Assembly: GCF_003428625.2 (NCBI RefSeq) | Contig: NZ_QVQT02000001.1 | Coordinates: 558,001 to 622,000, forward strand | Source: Paracidobacterium acidisoli | Lineage (GTDB): Bacteria > Acidobacteriota > Terriglobia > Terriglobales > Acidobacteriaceae | DNA length: 64,000 nt | Direction: 5' to 3' | Shown: positions 1 through 8,188 of the stretch, in pieces | Numbering within the stretch: the first letter of the stretch is position 1 | Layout of the letters: each line of letters begins with the position of its first letter | Translations under genes and position numbers: made by a program | The notes under the pieces: generated by a model | The model's database searches: none | What the model saw: only the letters and a program-made list of their open reading frames with translations | What the model was told of the DNA's origin: nothing

Positions 1-2
1 AG

Positions 3-764
3 CTGCAGAAGACCGGCTACCCGGCCTACACCACTTCGGCGGGCTGGTTCGGCTTCAGCGATGAAAAGATCTCGATGCTCTGCGACCAGGCGCTTGCCGA
101 AGGATGGACGCACTTCAAGCTCAAGGTGGGCGGCAATCCGCCGGACGATCTGCGGCGGGCGCGGCTGATGCGCTCGAAGATCGGCCCGAACCGCAGGCTG
201 ATGATGGACGCGAACCAGAAATGGGGCATCGAAGAGGCGATTGTGCGCACGCGCGAGCTGGCCGAGGTGAATCCCTGGTGGATGGAAGAGCCGACCAGTC
301 CGGACGATGTGCTGGGCCATGCCCGCATCCGCCGCGAGGTTCCCGAGGTGCGGATCGCAACCGGCGAGCACTGCCAGAACCGCATCATGTTCAAGCAGTT
401 CATGCAGGCCGAGGCGCTGGACGTATGCCAGATCGACAGCTGCCGCCTGGCCGGAGTGAATGAAAACCTTGCCGTGATTCTGATGGCGGCGAAGTTCGGC
501 GTCCCCGTCTGCCCGCATGCCGGCGGCGTGGGGCTCTGCGAATATGTGCAGCACCTTTCGGCCTTCGACTACCTGCGGGCTTCGGCGACGCTCGAAAACC
601 GCGTGACTGAATTTGTGGATCACCTGCACGAGCATTTCATCGATCCGGTGCGCATTCGCAACGCCCACTATCTGCTGCCGGAACAGCCCGGATACAGCAG
701 TGAGATATATTCGAAGACGCTGCAGGATTACAGCTTTCCCGATGGACGGGTGTGGAGAAAGTAG
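3..764 (+). CDS. fucD: L-fuconate dehydratase, C-terminal part (enolase superfamily)
   Basis: The reading frame is open from the window edge to a TAG at 762-764, so only the last 253 residues of a protein of about 430 are visible. The fragment opens with a YPAYTTSAGW segment typical of L-fuconate dehydratases. Enolase-superfamily acid-sugar dehydratase landmarks follow in order: FKLK, MDANQKWG, EEPTSPDD, ATGEHCQNR and CPHAGGVGLCE, which carry the catalytic lysines, metal-binding acids and the general-acid/base histidine. The family converts L-fuconate to 2-keto-3-deoxy-L-fuconate in the cytoplasm. The next gene starts at the base after its stop, so the two are co-transcribed. A related acid-sugar specificity (galactarate, rhamnonate) is possible, but the fucose permease nearby favours fuconate. 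Confidence 0.88.
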   Translation: MQKTGYPAYTTSAGWFGFSDEKISMLCDQALAEGWTHFKLKVGGNPPDDLRRARLMRSKIGPNRRLMMDANQKWGIEEAIVRTRELAEVNPWWMEEPTSPDDVLGHARIRREVPEVRIATGEHCQNRIMFKQFMQAEALDVCQIDSCRLAGVNENLAVILMAAKFGVPVCPHAGGVGLCEYVQHLSAFDYLRASATLENRVTEFVDHLHEHFIDPVRIRNAHYLLPEQPGYSSEIYSKTLQDYSFPDGRVWRK

Positions 765-1610
765 ATGAAGTTCATTACCTTTCGTGAAGGCGGCCAGAAC
801 AGCCGCCCCGGCCTTTTGACGGATAAAGGCATTCTCGATCTCTCAGGCTTCGGCAGCCTCGCAGAGGTGATTCAGGGCGGAGCCGAGGCGCTGGCAAAGG
901 TGGAAAGCGCAGAGAAGGCCGCCGCGCACTGGATTCCGGCAGAGAGCGTCACGCTGCTGGCGCCGCTCCAGAGCCCTCCCCGCATCTTCTGCATCGGGCT
1001 GAACTATCGCGATCACGCGATCGAATCGAAGATGGAGATTCCGAAGCTTCCGACGGTCTTTCTCAAGCTCACGGCGGCCATTGCGAATCCCGGCGAGCCG
1101 ATTCGCCTTCCCTCGCTGTCGAAGCAGCCGGATTACGAAGCGGAGTTCGCGCTCGTCATCGGAAAGCGCGGCAAACATATTTCTCCGGACAAATGGCAGG
1201 ACCACGTATTCGGGTACACCATTCTGAATGACGTGAGCGCGCGCGACATTCAGCTTTCCACCTCGCAGTGGACGATGGGCAAGAGCTTCGACACCTTCTG
1301 CCCGATCGGCCCGGCGATTGTGACCAAAGACGAGATCGCCGATCCTCATGAGCTTTCCATCCAGCTCTCGATCGACGGAGAGACGCTGCAGAAATCGAAC
1401 ACGCGCGAGCTGATCTTCAAGGCTCCCGAGCTGATCGCGTATCTCTCCTCGATCACGGCGCTGGAGCCGGGAGATATCATCAGCACCGGCACGCCTGCGG
1501 GCGTGGGACTGGGACGCAACCCGCAGCGCTGGCTGCGCCCCGGCGAGACCGTCACCATTGAAATCGAAGGACTGGGAAAGCTGACGAACCCGGTCGTTGC
1601 CGGAGAGTAA
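765..1610 (+). CDS. Fumarylacetoacetate hydrolase-fold enzyme, probable 2,4-diketo-3-deoxy-L-fuconate hydrolase
   Basis: This is a 281-residue FAH-family protein. The core motifs are CIGLNYRDHA, the metal-binding PDYEAEFALVIG, GYTILNDVSARD, MGKSFDTFCPIGP and the C-terminal STGTPAGVGLG. The start ATG directly follows the dehydratase stop, with GGAGAAAG upstream. In the non-phosphorylated L-fucose route an FAH-fold hydrolase splits 2,4-diketo-3-deoxy-L-fuconate to pyruvate and L-lactate, and the position between a fuconate dehydratase and a fucose permease suggests that role. The 2-keto-3-deoxy-L-fuconate dehydrogenase needed in between is not in the window and may lie upstream. Other FAH substrates (acylpyruvates, ureidoglycolate) cannot be excluded from sequence. 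Confidence 0.85.
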   Translation: MKFITFREGGQNSRPGLLTDKGILDLSGFGSLAEVIQGGAEALAKVESAEKAAAHWIPAESVTLLAPLQSPPRIFCIGLNYRDHAIESKMEIPKLPTVFLKLTAAIANPGEPIRLPSLSKQPDYEAEFALVIGKRGKHISPDKWQDHVFGYTILNDVSARDIQLSTSQWTMGKSFDTFCPIGPAIVTKDEIADPHELSIQLSIDGETLQKSNTRELIFKAPELIAYLSSITALEPGDIISTGTPAGVGLGRNPQRWLRPGETVTIEIEGLGKLTNPVVAGE

Positions 1611-1617
1611 TTCCGCG

Positions 1618-2886
1618 ATGAGCATTTCTTCCGCCGCCCCTTCCGGGGGGAGAGCTTCCGTTCCGCTGACAGAGCGCCGGTATATCTGGCCGCTGGTGCT
1701 GGTAACGACTCTCTTCCTGCTGTGGGCGGTGGGAGTCAACCTGAACGACATTCTCATCCCTCACCTGAAGCGTGCCTTCAATCTTACGGACACGCAGTCT
1801 TCCTACATTCAGGTCGCCTTCTTCGGCGGTTACTTCCTCGCCGCATGGCCGGCGGGCCGGCTGATGGAGCGCATCGGCTATCAGCGCGGCATCGTTCTCG
1901 GCCTGCTGATCTGCGCAGCCGGAGCCTTCCTCTTCATTCCCGCTGCGTCGATTCACATCTATGCCGTCTTTCTGACCGGGCTGTTCATCATGGCCTGCGG
2001 CCAGTCGTTTCTCGAGGTCTCCGCGAATCCCTATGTCACGTTTCTGGGACCGCCGGAGTCCTCCGAGCAGCGGCTGAACCTGGCGCAGTCGTTTAATGCC
2101 GTGGGAGCGGTCATCACTCCTCTGGTTGGATCGGCGTTCATTCTCTCGCATTCGTCAGCCGCGGCGACGCATCCGCTCGCGGCAGCGACCGAGACCGATG
2201 CGGTACGCGGACCCTACATCGTCATCGTGGCCATCTTCGTGGTCATGGCGGTGCTCTTCTGCATCGCGCATCTGCCGAAGATCGCGGAAGAGAGGCCCGA
2301 GGACGGCTCGACCGAACCGAGCGTTCTGCATTTTCCGCATCTGTGGAAGGGCGTGGTCGCCCAGTTCTGCTATGTCGGCGCGCAGGAGTGCGTGCTGAGC
2401 TTCATCATTCGCTTCGTACAGTACACGCACCCCGGCACCTCGGACGCGAGCGCCTCGCATTATCTGACGCTTCACCTGGTAGGGTTCATGATCGGACGCT
2501 TCAGCGGCGCCGGACTGATGAAGCGGCTGCGGCCGGCCTCGATGCTGGCGGCGTATGCCGTGGGCTCGATCGCCATGGTCTCCCTGGTGCTCTTCCTGCA
2601 CGGGCCGCTGGCGCTGGCCGGGATCGTCCTGCTCGGCTTCTTCCACTCCATCATGTACCCGACCATCTTTGCGCTGAGCATCCGGCATCTGGGCGCGGCG
2701 ACCAAGCGCGGCTCGTCGATGCTGGTGATGTCCATTCTGGGCGGAGCGATCTGCCCGTTTCTGATGGGGCGCATCTCAGACGTGACGAACATCCGCGTCG
2801 CCTTCTTCGTGCCGCTGGCCTGCTACTTCTTCGTGCTGTACTTTGCCGTGCGCGGATATCACCCGAGAAAGACGCTGGCCGCGTAA
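1618..2886 (+). CDS. fucP: L-fucose:H+ symporter, MFS family
   Basis: This 422-residue integral membrane protein has about twelve hydrophobic segments and the FucP-type layout. It contains LLWAVGVNLNDILIPHLKR in TM1, QSSYIQVAFFGGYFLAAWPAG in TM2, a LEVSANPYV segment and AFNAVG-like QSFNAVGAVITPL. The asparagine and acidic residue in TM1-2 match the proton-coupled sugar site of the family. I chose the ATG at 1618 because GGAGAG at 1602-1607 is well spaced for it. A TTG at 1597 would add seven residues and overlap the previous gene. It is the last gene of the visible fuconate operon and presumably imports L-fucose or a related hexose across the inner membrane. Confidence 0.88.
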   Translation: MSISSAAPSGGRASVPLTERRYIWPLVLVTTLFLLWAVGVNLNDILIPHLKRAFNLTDTQSSYIQVAFFGGYFLAAWPAGRLMERIGYQRGIVLGLLICAAGAFLFIPAASIHIYAVFLTGLFIMACGQSFLEVSANPYVTFLGPPESSEQRLNLAQSFNAVGAVITPLVGSAFILSHSSAAATHPLAAATETDAVRGPYIVIVAIFVVMAVLFCIAHLPKIAEERPEDGSTEPSVLHFPHLWKGVVAQFCYVGAQECVLSFIIRFVQYTHPGTSDASASHYLTLHLVGFMIGRFSGAGLMKRLRPASMLAAYAVGSIAMVSLVLFLHGPLALAGIVLLGFFHSIMYPTIFALSIRHLGAATKRGSSMLVMSILGGAICPFLMGRISDVTNIRVAFFVPLACYFFVLYFAVRGYHPRKTLAA

Positions 2887-3052
2887 AAGCCCGGCCTGCA
2901 GGCGGGTCTCAGCGCTGCGCCGGAAGCAGGAAGCCTCTCCGCATCTTCGCAGCGGAAATCACTCTGAAGCAGAATGTCATCGCGCCGGCAATCCCCGCGG
3001 CAGGAGGTCTTTTGGCCTGTGCTCCATGCGTCTCTCCCTGAAAGACGGCCGC

Positions 3053-3082
3053 TTGACATGCGGGAACGGGATTCAGGAGAAT
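3053..3082 (+). promoter_or_regulatory. Candidate sigma-70 promoter for kdgK
   Basis: TTGACA at 3053-3058 is followed after 18 bases by GAGAAT at 3077-3082 (four of six matches to TATAAT). The predicted transcript would start near 3089, about 100 bases before kdgK and upstream of the palindromic operator at 3113. It was read by eye only. Confidence 0.35.
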
Positions 3083-3112
3083 CAACAACCGTGTCCCACA
3101 TAGAAGGCCATG

Positions 3113-3126
3113 CGTACCGCTATACG
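3113..3126. promoter_or_regulatory. Probable IclR-type operator upstream of kdgK
   Basis: CGTACCGCTATACG is a palindrome of the form CGTAY-N4-ATACG with one mismatched pair. Its reverse complement matches 13 of 14 bases of the palindrome at 5140-5153 before the IclR regulator gene. Finding the same element before the kinase gene and the regulator gene of one catabolic block suggests that the IclR protein binds both. It lies 60 bases upstream of the kdgK ATG, downstream of the candidate promoter. Confidence 0.55.
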
Positions 3127-3186
3127 AGATATCTCCCAGGCGGCGTATCCTTTGACTGACCCCTGCATCGACTGGAATAAAAACGA

Positions 3187-4284
3187 ATGAGCCAAGCAAT
3201 TGTGTTGAAGACCGAGCCGTACCGCTGGGACTGTATCAGCCTGGGCGAAGTGATGCTGCGACTCGATCCGGGTGAAGGCCGCATCCATACCGCGCGTGAA
3301 TTTCGCGTCTGGGAGGGCGGCGGAGAATACAACGTGGCCCGGGGTCTGCGGCGCTGCTTCGGCCTGCGAACCGCCATCGTCACCGCGCTTGCCGACAATC
3401 CGGTGGGCCGTCTGGTGGAAGACATGATGCTGCAGGGCGGCGTGGATACGTCGATGGTGCGCTGGGCGCCGTATGACGGCGTCGGCCGCACGGTCCGCAA
3501 CGGCCTCAACTTTACGGAGCGCGGATTTGGAGTGCGCGCCGCGGCCGGCTGCTCGGATCGCGGGCACACGGCGATCTCGCAGACAAAGAGCGGCGACTTC
3601 GACTGGGAAGAGATCTTCGGCGCGCAGGGAGCGCGCTGGTTTCATACCGGAGGCATCTATGCCGCGCTGTCGGAGACGACGCCCGGCGCAGCGGCCGAGG
3701 CTATGGACGCGGCGCGGAAGCACGGCACCATCGTCTCGTTCGATCTGAACTATCGCGACTCGCTGTGGAAGAGCATCGGCGGCAAGGCCAAGGCGCAGGA
3801 GGTCAACCGCGAGCTGGTGCGCAAGGTCGACGTGCTGTTCGGTAATGAAGAAGACTTCTCGGCCATGCTGGGCATCTCGCTCAAAGGCGTGAGCGAGGAC
3901 TTCACGGAGCTGCCTGTGGCCAGCTACGAGCAGATGCTGCGCGATGTGATGGAGGCGTACCCCAACCTGAAGCTGGTCGCCACCACGCTGCGCACGGCGC
4001 CCACCGCGACGAACAACGCATGGGGCGCGATGGCCGTCTATCAGAATCAGGTCGTCCACGTGCCGCAGAGGGATATCGAGATACTCGACAGAGTGGGCGG
4101 CGGCGACTCCTTCGCCTCCGGACTGATTTATGGAATGCTGAAGGAGAAGCCGGTAGAGTGGGCGGTGCAGTGCGGCGTTGCGCATGGCGCGCTGGCGATG
4201 ACCACTCCGGGCGACACCAGCATGGCCACGCTGCCAGAGGTGGAGCGTGTGATGAAGGGCGGCTCGGCGCGTATCGCCCGCTAG
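3187..4284 (+). CDS. kdgK: 2-keto-3-deoxygluconate kinase, PfkB family
   Basis: The 365-residue protein belongs to the ribokinase/PfkB sugar kinases. The N-terminal CISLGEVMLRLDPGEG, the substrate-side EGGGEYNVARGL and the C-terminal signature DRVGGGDSFASGL, whose aspartate is the catalytic base, are all visible. The family phosphorylates 2-keto-3-deoxygluconate to KDPG with ATP in the cytoplasm. The next gene is a KDPG aldolase, so together they feed 2-keto-3-deoxy sugars into pyruvate and glyceraldehyde 3-phosphate. A candidate IclR operator sits in the 300-base leader region. The natural substrate could be a 2-keto-3-deoxy acid other than the gluconate form. Confidence 0.85.
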   Translation: MSQAIVLKTEPYRWDCISLGEVMLRLDPGEGRIHTAREFRVWEGGGEYNVARGLRRCFGLRTAIVTALADNPVGRLVEDMMLQGGVDTSMVRWAPYDGVGRTVRNGLNFTERGFGVRAAAGCSDRGHTAISQTKSGDFDWEEIFGAQGARWFHTGGIYAALSETTPGAAAEAMDAARKHGTIVSFDLNYRDSLWKSIGGKAKAQEVNRELVRKVDVLFGNEEDFSAMLGISLKGVSEDFTELPVASYEQMLRDVMEAYPNLKLVATTLRTAPTATNNAWGAMAVYQNQVVHVPQRDIEILDRVGGGDSFASGLIYGMLKEKPVEWAVQCGVAHGALAMTTPGDTSMATLPEVERVMKGGSARIAR

Positions 4285-4377
4285 AAGCGGCACTCCGCAG
4301 AAAGCGCACAACCGGACCGAAGAACGCCTCCCTGGATCTTCTTACCTTTTTCAGAGACAACATTCAGAGACGAAACG

Positions 4378-5025
4378 ATGACAGAGAACATAAAGCAGCA
4401 GATTGAACAGGCCGGACTCATTCCGGTTCTGCGCGCGCCTTCAGCGGAGCTGGGACATGCGCTGGTGGATGCCATGGTTGCAGGCGGCGTAACGGTGATC
4501 GAAGTCACGATGACCGTGCCCGGAGCGGTTGATCTGCTCCGCGACCTGAAACAGAAATACGGAAGCAAAGTGCTGCTCGGCTCCGGCACGGTGACGGACG
4601 CGGCGCAGACGGAGGCGACCATTCACGCGGGAGCCGAATTTGTCGTCAGCCCGAGCCTGCACCCGGAGGTGGTGGCAAAGACGAAGGAGATGGGCAAGGT
4701 CTCCATTCCCGGCTCGCTGACGCCGACAGAAGTCATCACCGCGTGGAAAATGGGCGCGGATTACGTGAAGATCTTTCCCTGCTCCGCCATGGGAGGAGCT
4801 TCGTATCTCAGGGCGCTGCTTGCGCCCTTTCCCGAGCTGAAGCTGATTCCGACCGGCGGAGTGACCGTGCAGACGGCGCAGGATTTCCTGAAGGCCGGCG
4901 CGCGGGCGCTTGGCGTGGGCACCGATCTGGTGAATCCCGCAGCCATTGCCGAAGGGAAGCCGGAGGTCATTACCGAGACCGCGAGAAAATACCTGGAGAT
5001 TATCGCAGCCTGGAAGAAGCGTTAG
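4378..5025 (+). CDS. eda: 2-keto-3-deoxy-6-phosphogluconate/4-hydroxy-2-oxoglutarate aldolase
   Basis: A 215-residue class I aldolase of the KDPG/KHG family. It has IEVTMTVPGA with the catalytic glutamate, GSGTVTDAAQ, SPSLHPEVV, and DYVKIFPCS where the lysine forms the Schiff base. PTGGVTVQTAQDFLKAGA forms the phosphate-binding end. It splits KDPG to pyruvate and glyceraldehyde 3-phosphate in the cytoplasm. It lies 93 bases after kdgK on the same strand and is probably co-transcribed. Some homologues act on KDPGal or 2-keto-3-deoxy-L-sugars, so the exact sugar is inferred from context. Confidence 0.88.
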   Translation: MTENIKQQIEQAGLIPVLRAPSAELGHALVDAMVAGGVTVIEVTMTVPGAVDLLRDLKQKYGSKVLLGSGTVTDAAQTEATIHAGAEFVVSPSLHPEVVAKTKEMGKVSIPGSLTPTEVITAWKMGADYVKIFPCSAMGGASYLRALLAPFPELKLIPTGGVTVQTAQDFLKAGARALGVGTDLVNPAAIAEGKPEVITETARKYLEIIAAWKKR

Positions 5026-5095
5026 ATCGGCTGCGGCCTGCATACCGCAATGAGGGATGAAATGGCGATTTGTTGCGTGCTGCGGAACGCGCACG

Positions 5096-5125
5096 TTGAC
5101 AACCCATTCTTTCAGCGGGAAAAAT
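5096..5125 (+). promoter_or_regulatory. Weak candidate promoter before the IclR gene
   Basis: TTGACA at 5096-5101 is a perfect -35 hexamer. The best -10 is the poor AAAAAT at 5120-5125 after an 18-base spacer. The operator palindrome begins 14 bases further on, which would allow autorepression. Confidence 0.25.
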
Positions 5126-5139
5126 TCATTCCAATAGTT

Positions 5140-5162
5140 CGTATAGCGATACGGCGTACCGC
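5140..5162. promoter_or_regulatory. Overlapping palindromic operators before the IclR regulator gene
   Basis: CGTATAGCGATACG (5140-5153) is a perfect five-base inverted repeat around four bases. It overlaps a second inverted repeat at 5146-5162 (GCGATACG, one centre base, CGTACCGC, one mismatched pair). The first element recurs, inverted, at 3113-3126 before kdgK. Tandem sites upstream of its own gene suit autoregulation by an IclR-family dimer. Confidence 0.55.
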
Positions 5163-5253
5163 AAAGTGCCCCCTCCTGGTTGCGAAGCCATACGCGCCCG
5201 AACACTGGTTCTGGAAACAGGCACAGCAAATCCCGCGATCAGAGGACACTTCC

Positions 5254-6123
5254 ATGGCAACCGTGATCAGTTCGTCCACCGGCCTGCCGCTGCCGGCAGC
5301 GGTGGCAAAAACAGATGGCCCTTATCAGCTGCACAGTCTCGATCGCGCCGTTGCCGTGCTGGAGATGCTGGGCGAGAGCGATACCCCGCTGAGCCTGGCC
5401 GAGATCTGCCAGAAGATGCACCTGCACAAGAGCACGGCGCACCGCTCTCTGATGGTGCTGGAGCGCAGCGCGCTCATCGAGCGCACCCAGGAAAACCGCT
5501 TCCGGCTGGGACTGAAACTTTACGAGCTGGGAAACCGCGCCGTCGAGCAGATCGATCTGCGGGCGCGCGTCCATCCGTTCTTCCGCAAGCTCTCGTCGCA
5601 GGTGTCGGAGACGGTTCACCTGAGCGTGCTGCAGAAGACGAAGGTTGTGTATCTGGACAAGGTGGAACCGAACCGCCGCATCTGGATGGGCTCGAAGATC
5701 GGCGCCTCGAACCCCGTCTACTGCACCGCGATGGGCAAGGCGATGCTCGCCTTTCAGCCTCCGGAAGCGATCGAAGAGATCATTTCGAAGATCCGCTTTG
5801 TGCGCTACACGCCGAAGACGCTGGGGTCGAAGGAAGCGCTGCTGAAGTCTCTGGAGCGAGTGCGCCGCCGCGGCTACGCGATCGACGATGAGGAGATCGA
5901 GGTCGGCGTTCGCTGCGTGGGCGCTCCCATCTTCAACGAAAGCCGGTACCCGATTGCGGCGGTGAGCATCTCCGGACCGGCCTCGCGGATCACGGCGCAG
6001 AGCGTGCCGGAGATCGCGGAGCACCTGCTGCGCTGCTGCCGCGAAATCTCCGCCACGATCGGCCTGCGCGACCGGAAGCGATCTCCGGTCGTCTCGCCCT
6101 TCGCGCGCCACTACGGCGCATAG
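5254..6123 (+). CDS. IclR-family transcriptional regulator
   Basis: 289 residues from the ATG at 5254, chosen because AGAGGA precedes it. A longer frame from 5050 would run through the operator palindromes. An N-terminal winged helix-turn-helix (LSLAEICQKMHLHKSTAHRS) is followed by the IclR effector domain, with VSETVHLSVLQ, NPVYCTAMGKAMLAF and CVGAPIFNES. Such proteins usually bind a small acid or sugar acid. Its position after kdgK and eda and the shared operators suggest control of this block, like KdgR. It ends six bases from the convergent cupin gene. Confidence 0.85.
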   Translation: MATVISSSTGLPLPAAVAKTDGPYQLHSLDRAVAVLEMLGESDTPLSLAEICQKMHLHKSTAHRSLMVLERSALIERTQENRFRLGLKLYELGNRAVEQIDLRARVHPFFRKLSSQVSETVHLSVLQKTKVVYLDKVEPNRRIWMGSKIGASNPVYCTAMGKAMLAFQPPEAIEEIISKIRFVRYTPKTLGSKEALLKSLERVRRRGYAIDDEEIEVGVRCVGAPIFNESRYPIAAVSISGPASRITAQSVPEIAEHLLRCCREISATIGLRDRKRSPVVSPFARHYGA

Positions 6124-6129
6124 CTGCCG

Positions 6130-6600
6130 CTACTGACGCACCTTGATCACGATGGATGTATAGGTGGTTCCCGCGGGAACGAGCAGCTGATGCGGCACAC
6201 CGGCGGGGATCTGCAGGATATCGCCGACATGGACGACCTGCGATTTGCCTCCGGTAATGCTTTTGCCGCGCGTCTCGCCGTTGGCTCCGGGGTGAGGATC
6301 GACCACAGTACCGCCTGTGATCAGCGTGGCATGGCCTTCGGTCACGATCATCACATCGCTGTAGTGAGCGTGAATCTCCACCTGGCCATCCTTCGTGCGC
6401 ACCGAAAGCTGCACGATATGCGTGCCGTAATCTCCGAGAATGGTGCCGCTGATGCCCGCGGCTTTGGCCTTCGCAACCAGCCCTGTCAGCTGCTGGTTCA
6501 TGTCATGCGAGGTAAAGACCTGGGGCTGGGTAGAGGTTTGCGCGGAGCCCGGAAGGGCCAGAGCCAGGATGGCAGCAGCGGCGAGTACAAAACGTCTCAT
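6130..6600 (-). CDS. Secreted cupin-fold protein
   Basis: 156 residues beginning with a clear signal peptide (MRRFVLAAAAILALALPGSAQ, cleavage after the AQ). The mature part is a single cupin: HAHYSDVMIVTEGHA carries the histidines and glutamate of cupin motif 1, and GDILQIPAGVPHQL is motif 2. It is predicted to be a small periplasmic metal-binding beta-barrel. The molecule handled is not recognisable. The gene faces the IclR gene tail-to-tail and stands alone on its strand, 184 bases downstream (in its own sense) of the amidase stop. Confidence 0.78.
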   Translation of the reverse strand: MRRFVLAAAAILALALPGSAQTSTQPQVFTSHDMNQQLTGLVAKAKAAGISGTILGDYGTHIVQLSVRTKDGQVEIHAHYSDVMIVTEGHATLITGGTVVDPHPGANGETRGKSITGGKSQVVHVGDILQIPAGVPHQLLVPAGTTYTSIVIKVRQ

Positions 6601-6784
6601 TCTCGAAATCTCCTGAAGGGTGATGCGGGTTCGTGAAGCAATAAAGGTTTCTGCCGGAGCAGGATGATTTTACTGTCAGCGAAGGGCTCTTCGCAGGCAG
6701 AGATGGCCGTGCTGCATTGCGGTACGCTTCCGCCGGCATAGTTCCACATGGAAAGCGGCGGAAGATCACGCAACAGATGAGGAC

Positions 6785-8104
6785 TCAGCTCCCTTCGGCA
6801 GCAAGCCGTTCTCCGGCACGAGCGGCAAAGCGCAGCAGACGGCGATCGTCGTTGTGCGCAGCCAGAAGCTGCAGGCCGCTGTCAGACGATGGCAGAACAA
6901 CGGAGGGAAGTCCGGCGAGGCTGGCCGGCGTAGTGTGGCGGAGAATACGCGCACGGGCCTCCGACTGATCCCGGCCTGCGTCGAGCCGGCTGACCGGCGT
7001 TGCGGGTGCGAGCAGAAAGTCGAAGCGGTCGAAGAGCGCGGCCATTGCTGTACAGAAGGCCTGATGGCGCAGAGCGAATCCGCGTATTTCATCCTCGCGA
7101 AGCGAGGCTCCCCACGCAAGCCGCTCGGCGATAATCGGTTCGAAGTGGGCGTAAAAGCCCGCGTGCTGCTGCGCTGCCTCGGCAGCCTGCAATGGAGCGT
7201 AGATCTCCCGCGCATCGAGCCAGAATGCGGGGACAAATGGTTCGAGGCGCACCTTCGGCATCGAATCTTTGCCGCCGAATTCCACGAGCCGTTCCTGCCA
7301 GGCCCGGAAGGAGCGAAGAGCCGCGGAATCGCAGTCTTCGAGCAGAGGGCCATCGAGAACACCGATGACGATCTCTTCCCTTTCCTGTCTGGTCTGCGGC
7401 GGAAGATCGAAGAGCGCTTCAGCAAGAAGCGGCGCATCGCGAAGATCGCGGAAGAGCCAGCCGATGGTGTCGAAGACAGGAGCCAGGTGCGCACCGCCGC
7501 GCCAGTCGGCAACGCCCAGCGAAGAGCGATAGCCGGAGAGGCCGCAGAGCGCAGCGGGCACGCGGACGGAGCCGCCGGTATCGGTGCCGATGGCCGCCAG
7601 CGCCGAGCCCTCCTGAATGGAGGCTACGGCGCCGCTCGATGAGCCTCCGGTAAGAAGCGCGGGATCGGCCGGCTGAAGGCAGTTGCCGTAGTCGCGGTTT
7701 TCTCCGGTGATGCCGTAGGCAAGCTGGTGGAGATGCGTCTTGCCGGTGATGATGGCGCCCCGACGACGCAGACGGGCTGCGATGGCGGAGTCGGCCGATG
7801 CGGGGCGATTGTGCTCCGCGTAAAACTTCGAGCCGCTGCTGGTGACGAAGCCTTCGAGATCGAAACAGTCTTTGAGCGAGACGGGGAGCCCGTAAAGCGC
7901 GGGTTTGCTCTCCTGCGCGGCAAAACGCTGCTGCTGCCGCACGGCTTCGGCAAGCGTCCACGCAGGGTCGAGCACAATGTAGGTGTTTCGGCTGCGGTTT
8001 CCGTTGGCGCGGGAGAGAGCGGCGCGCATCTGCGCCACGAGGTCGAAGCCGGGCTGCTGCGCACGAGCAAGAAAATCCTGCACTGGACTCAGGTTGAGGT
8101 GCAT
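6785..8104 (-). CDS. Amidase signature family hydrolase
   Basis: 439 residues of the amidase signature family. The catalytic lysine lies in GLPVSLKDC (about residue 78), the serine-rich loop in LTGGSSSGAV (152-160), and the nucleophile in GTDTGGSVRVPA (Ser about 179). This completes the Ser-cisSer-Lys triad. Members hydrolyse carboxamides, allophanate or biuret. GatA is less likely because no gatB or gatC is nearby and the C-terminal half is divergent. It lies downstream of the large TonB receptor on the same strand but is separated from it by a hairpin terminator. Confidence 0.8.
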   Translation of the reverse strand: MHLNLSPVQDFLARAQQPGFDLVAQMRAALSRANGNRSRNTYIVLDPAWTLAEAVRQQQRFAAQESKPALYGLPVSLKDCFDLEGFVTSSGSKFYAEHNRPASADSAIAARLRRRGAIITGKTHLHQLAYGITGENRDYGNCLQPADPALLTGGSSSGAVASIQEGSALAAIGTDTGGSVRVPAALCGLSGYRSSLGVADWRGGAHLAPVFDTIGWLFRDLRDAPLLAEALFDLPPQTRQEREEIVIGVLDGPLLEDCDSAALRSFRAWQERLVEFGGKDSMPKVRLEPFVPAFWLDAREIYAPLQAAEAAQQHAGFYAHFEPIIAERLAWGASLREDEIRGFALRHQAFCTAMAALFDRFDFLLAPATPVSRLDAGRDQSEARARILRHTTPASLAGLPSVVLPSSDSGLQLLAAHNDDRRLLRFAARAGERLAAEGS

Positions 8105-8142
8105 GGAGTGATTGTATTCAGTGCACCGGCCGCAGTAAGCAA

Positions 8143-8165
8143 AGAGGCGGCTCAGGACCGCCTCT
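8143..8165 (-). terminator. Intrinsic terminator after TonB receptor 1
   Basis: AGAGGCGG and CCGCCTCT form a perfect eight-base stem with a seven-base loop, followed on the minus strand by a short T tract. It lies 23 bases past the receptor stop. Confidence 0.6.
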
Positions 8166-8188
8166 CCGGTGGATTTGCGATGACTCGA

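Noticed and set aside
5050-5253. An N-terminal extension of the IclR protein
   Set aside because: It would translate through the operator palindromes, and a well-placed Shine-Dalgarno exists for the ATG at 5254.
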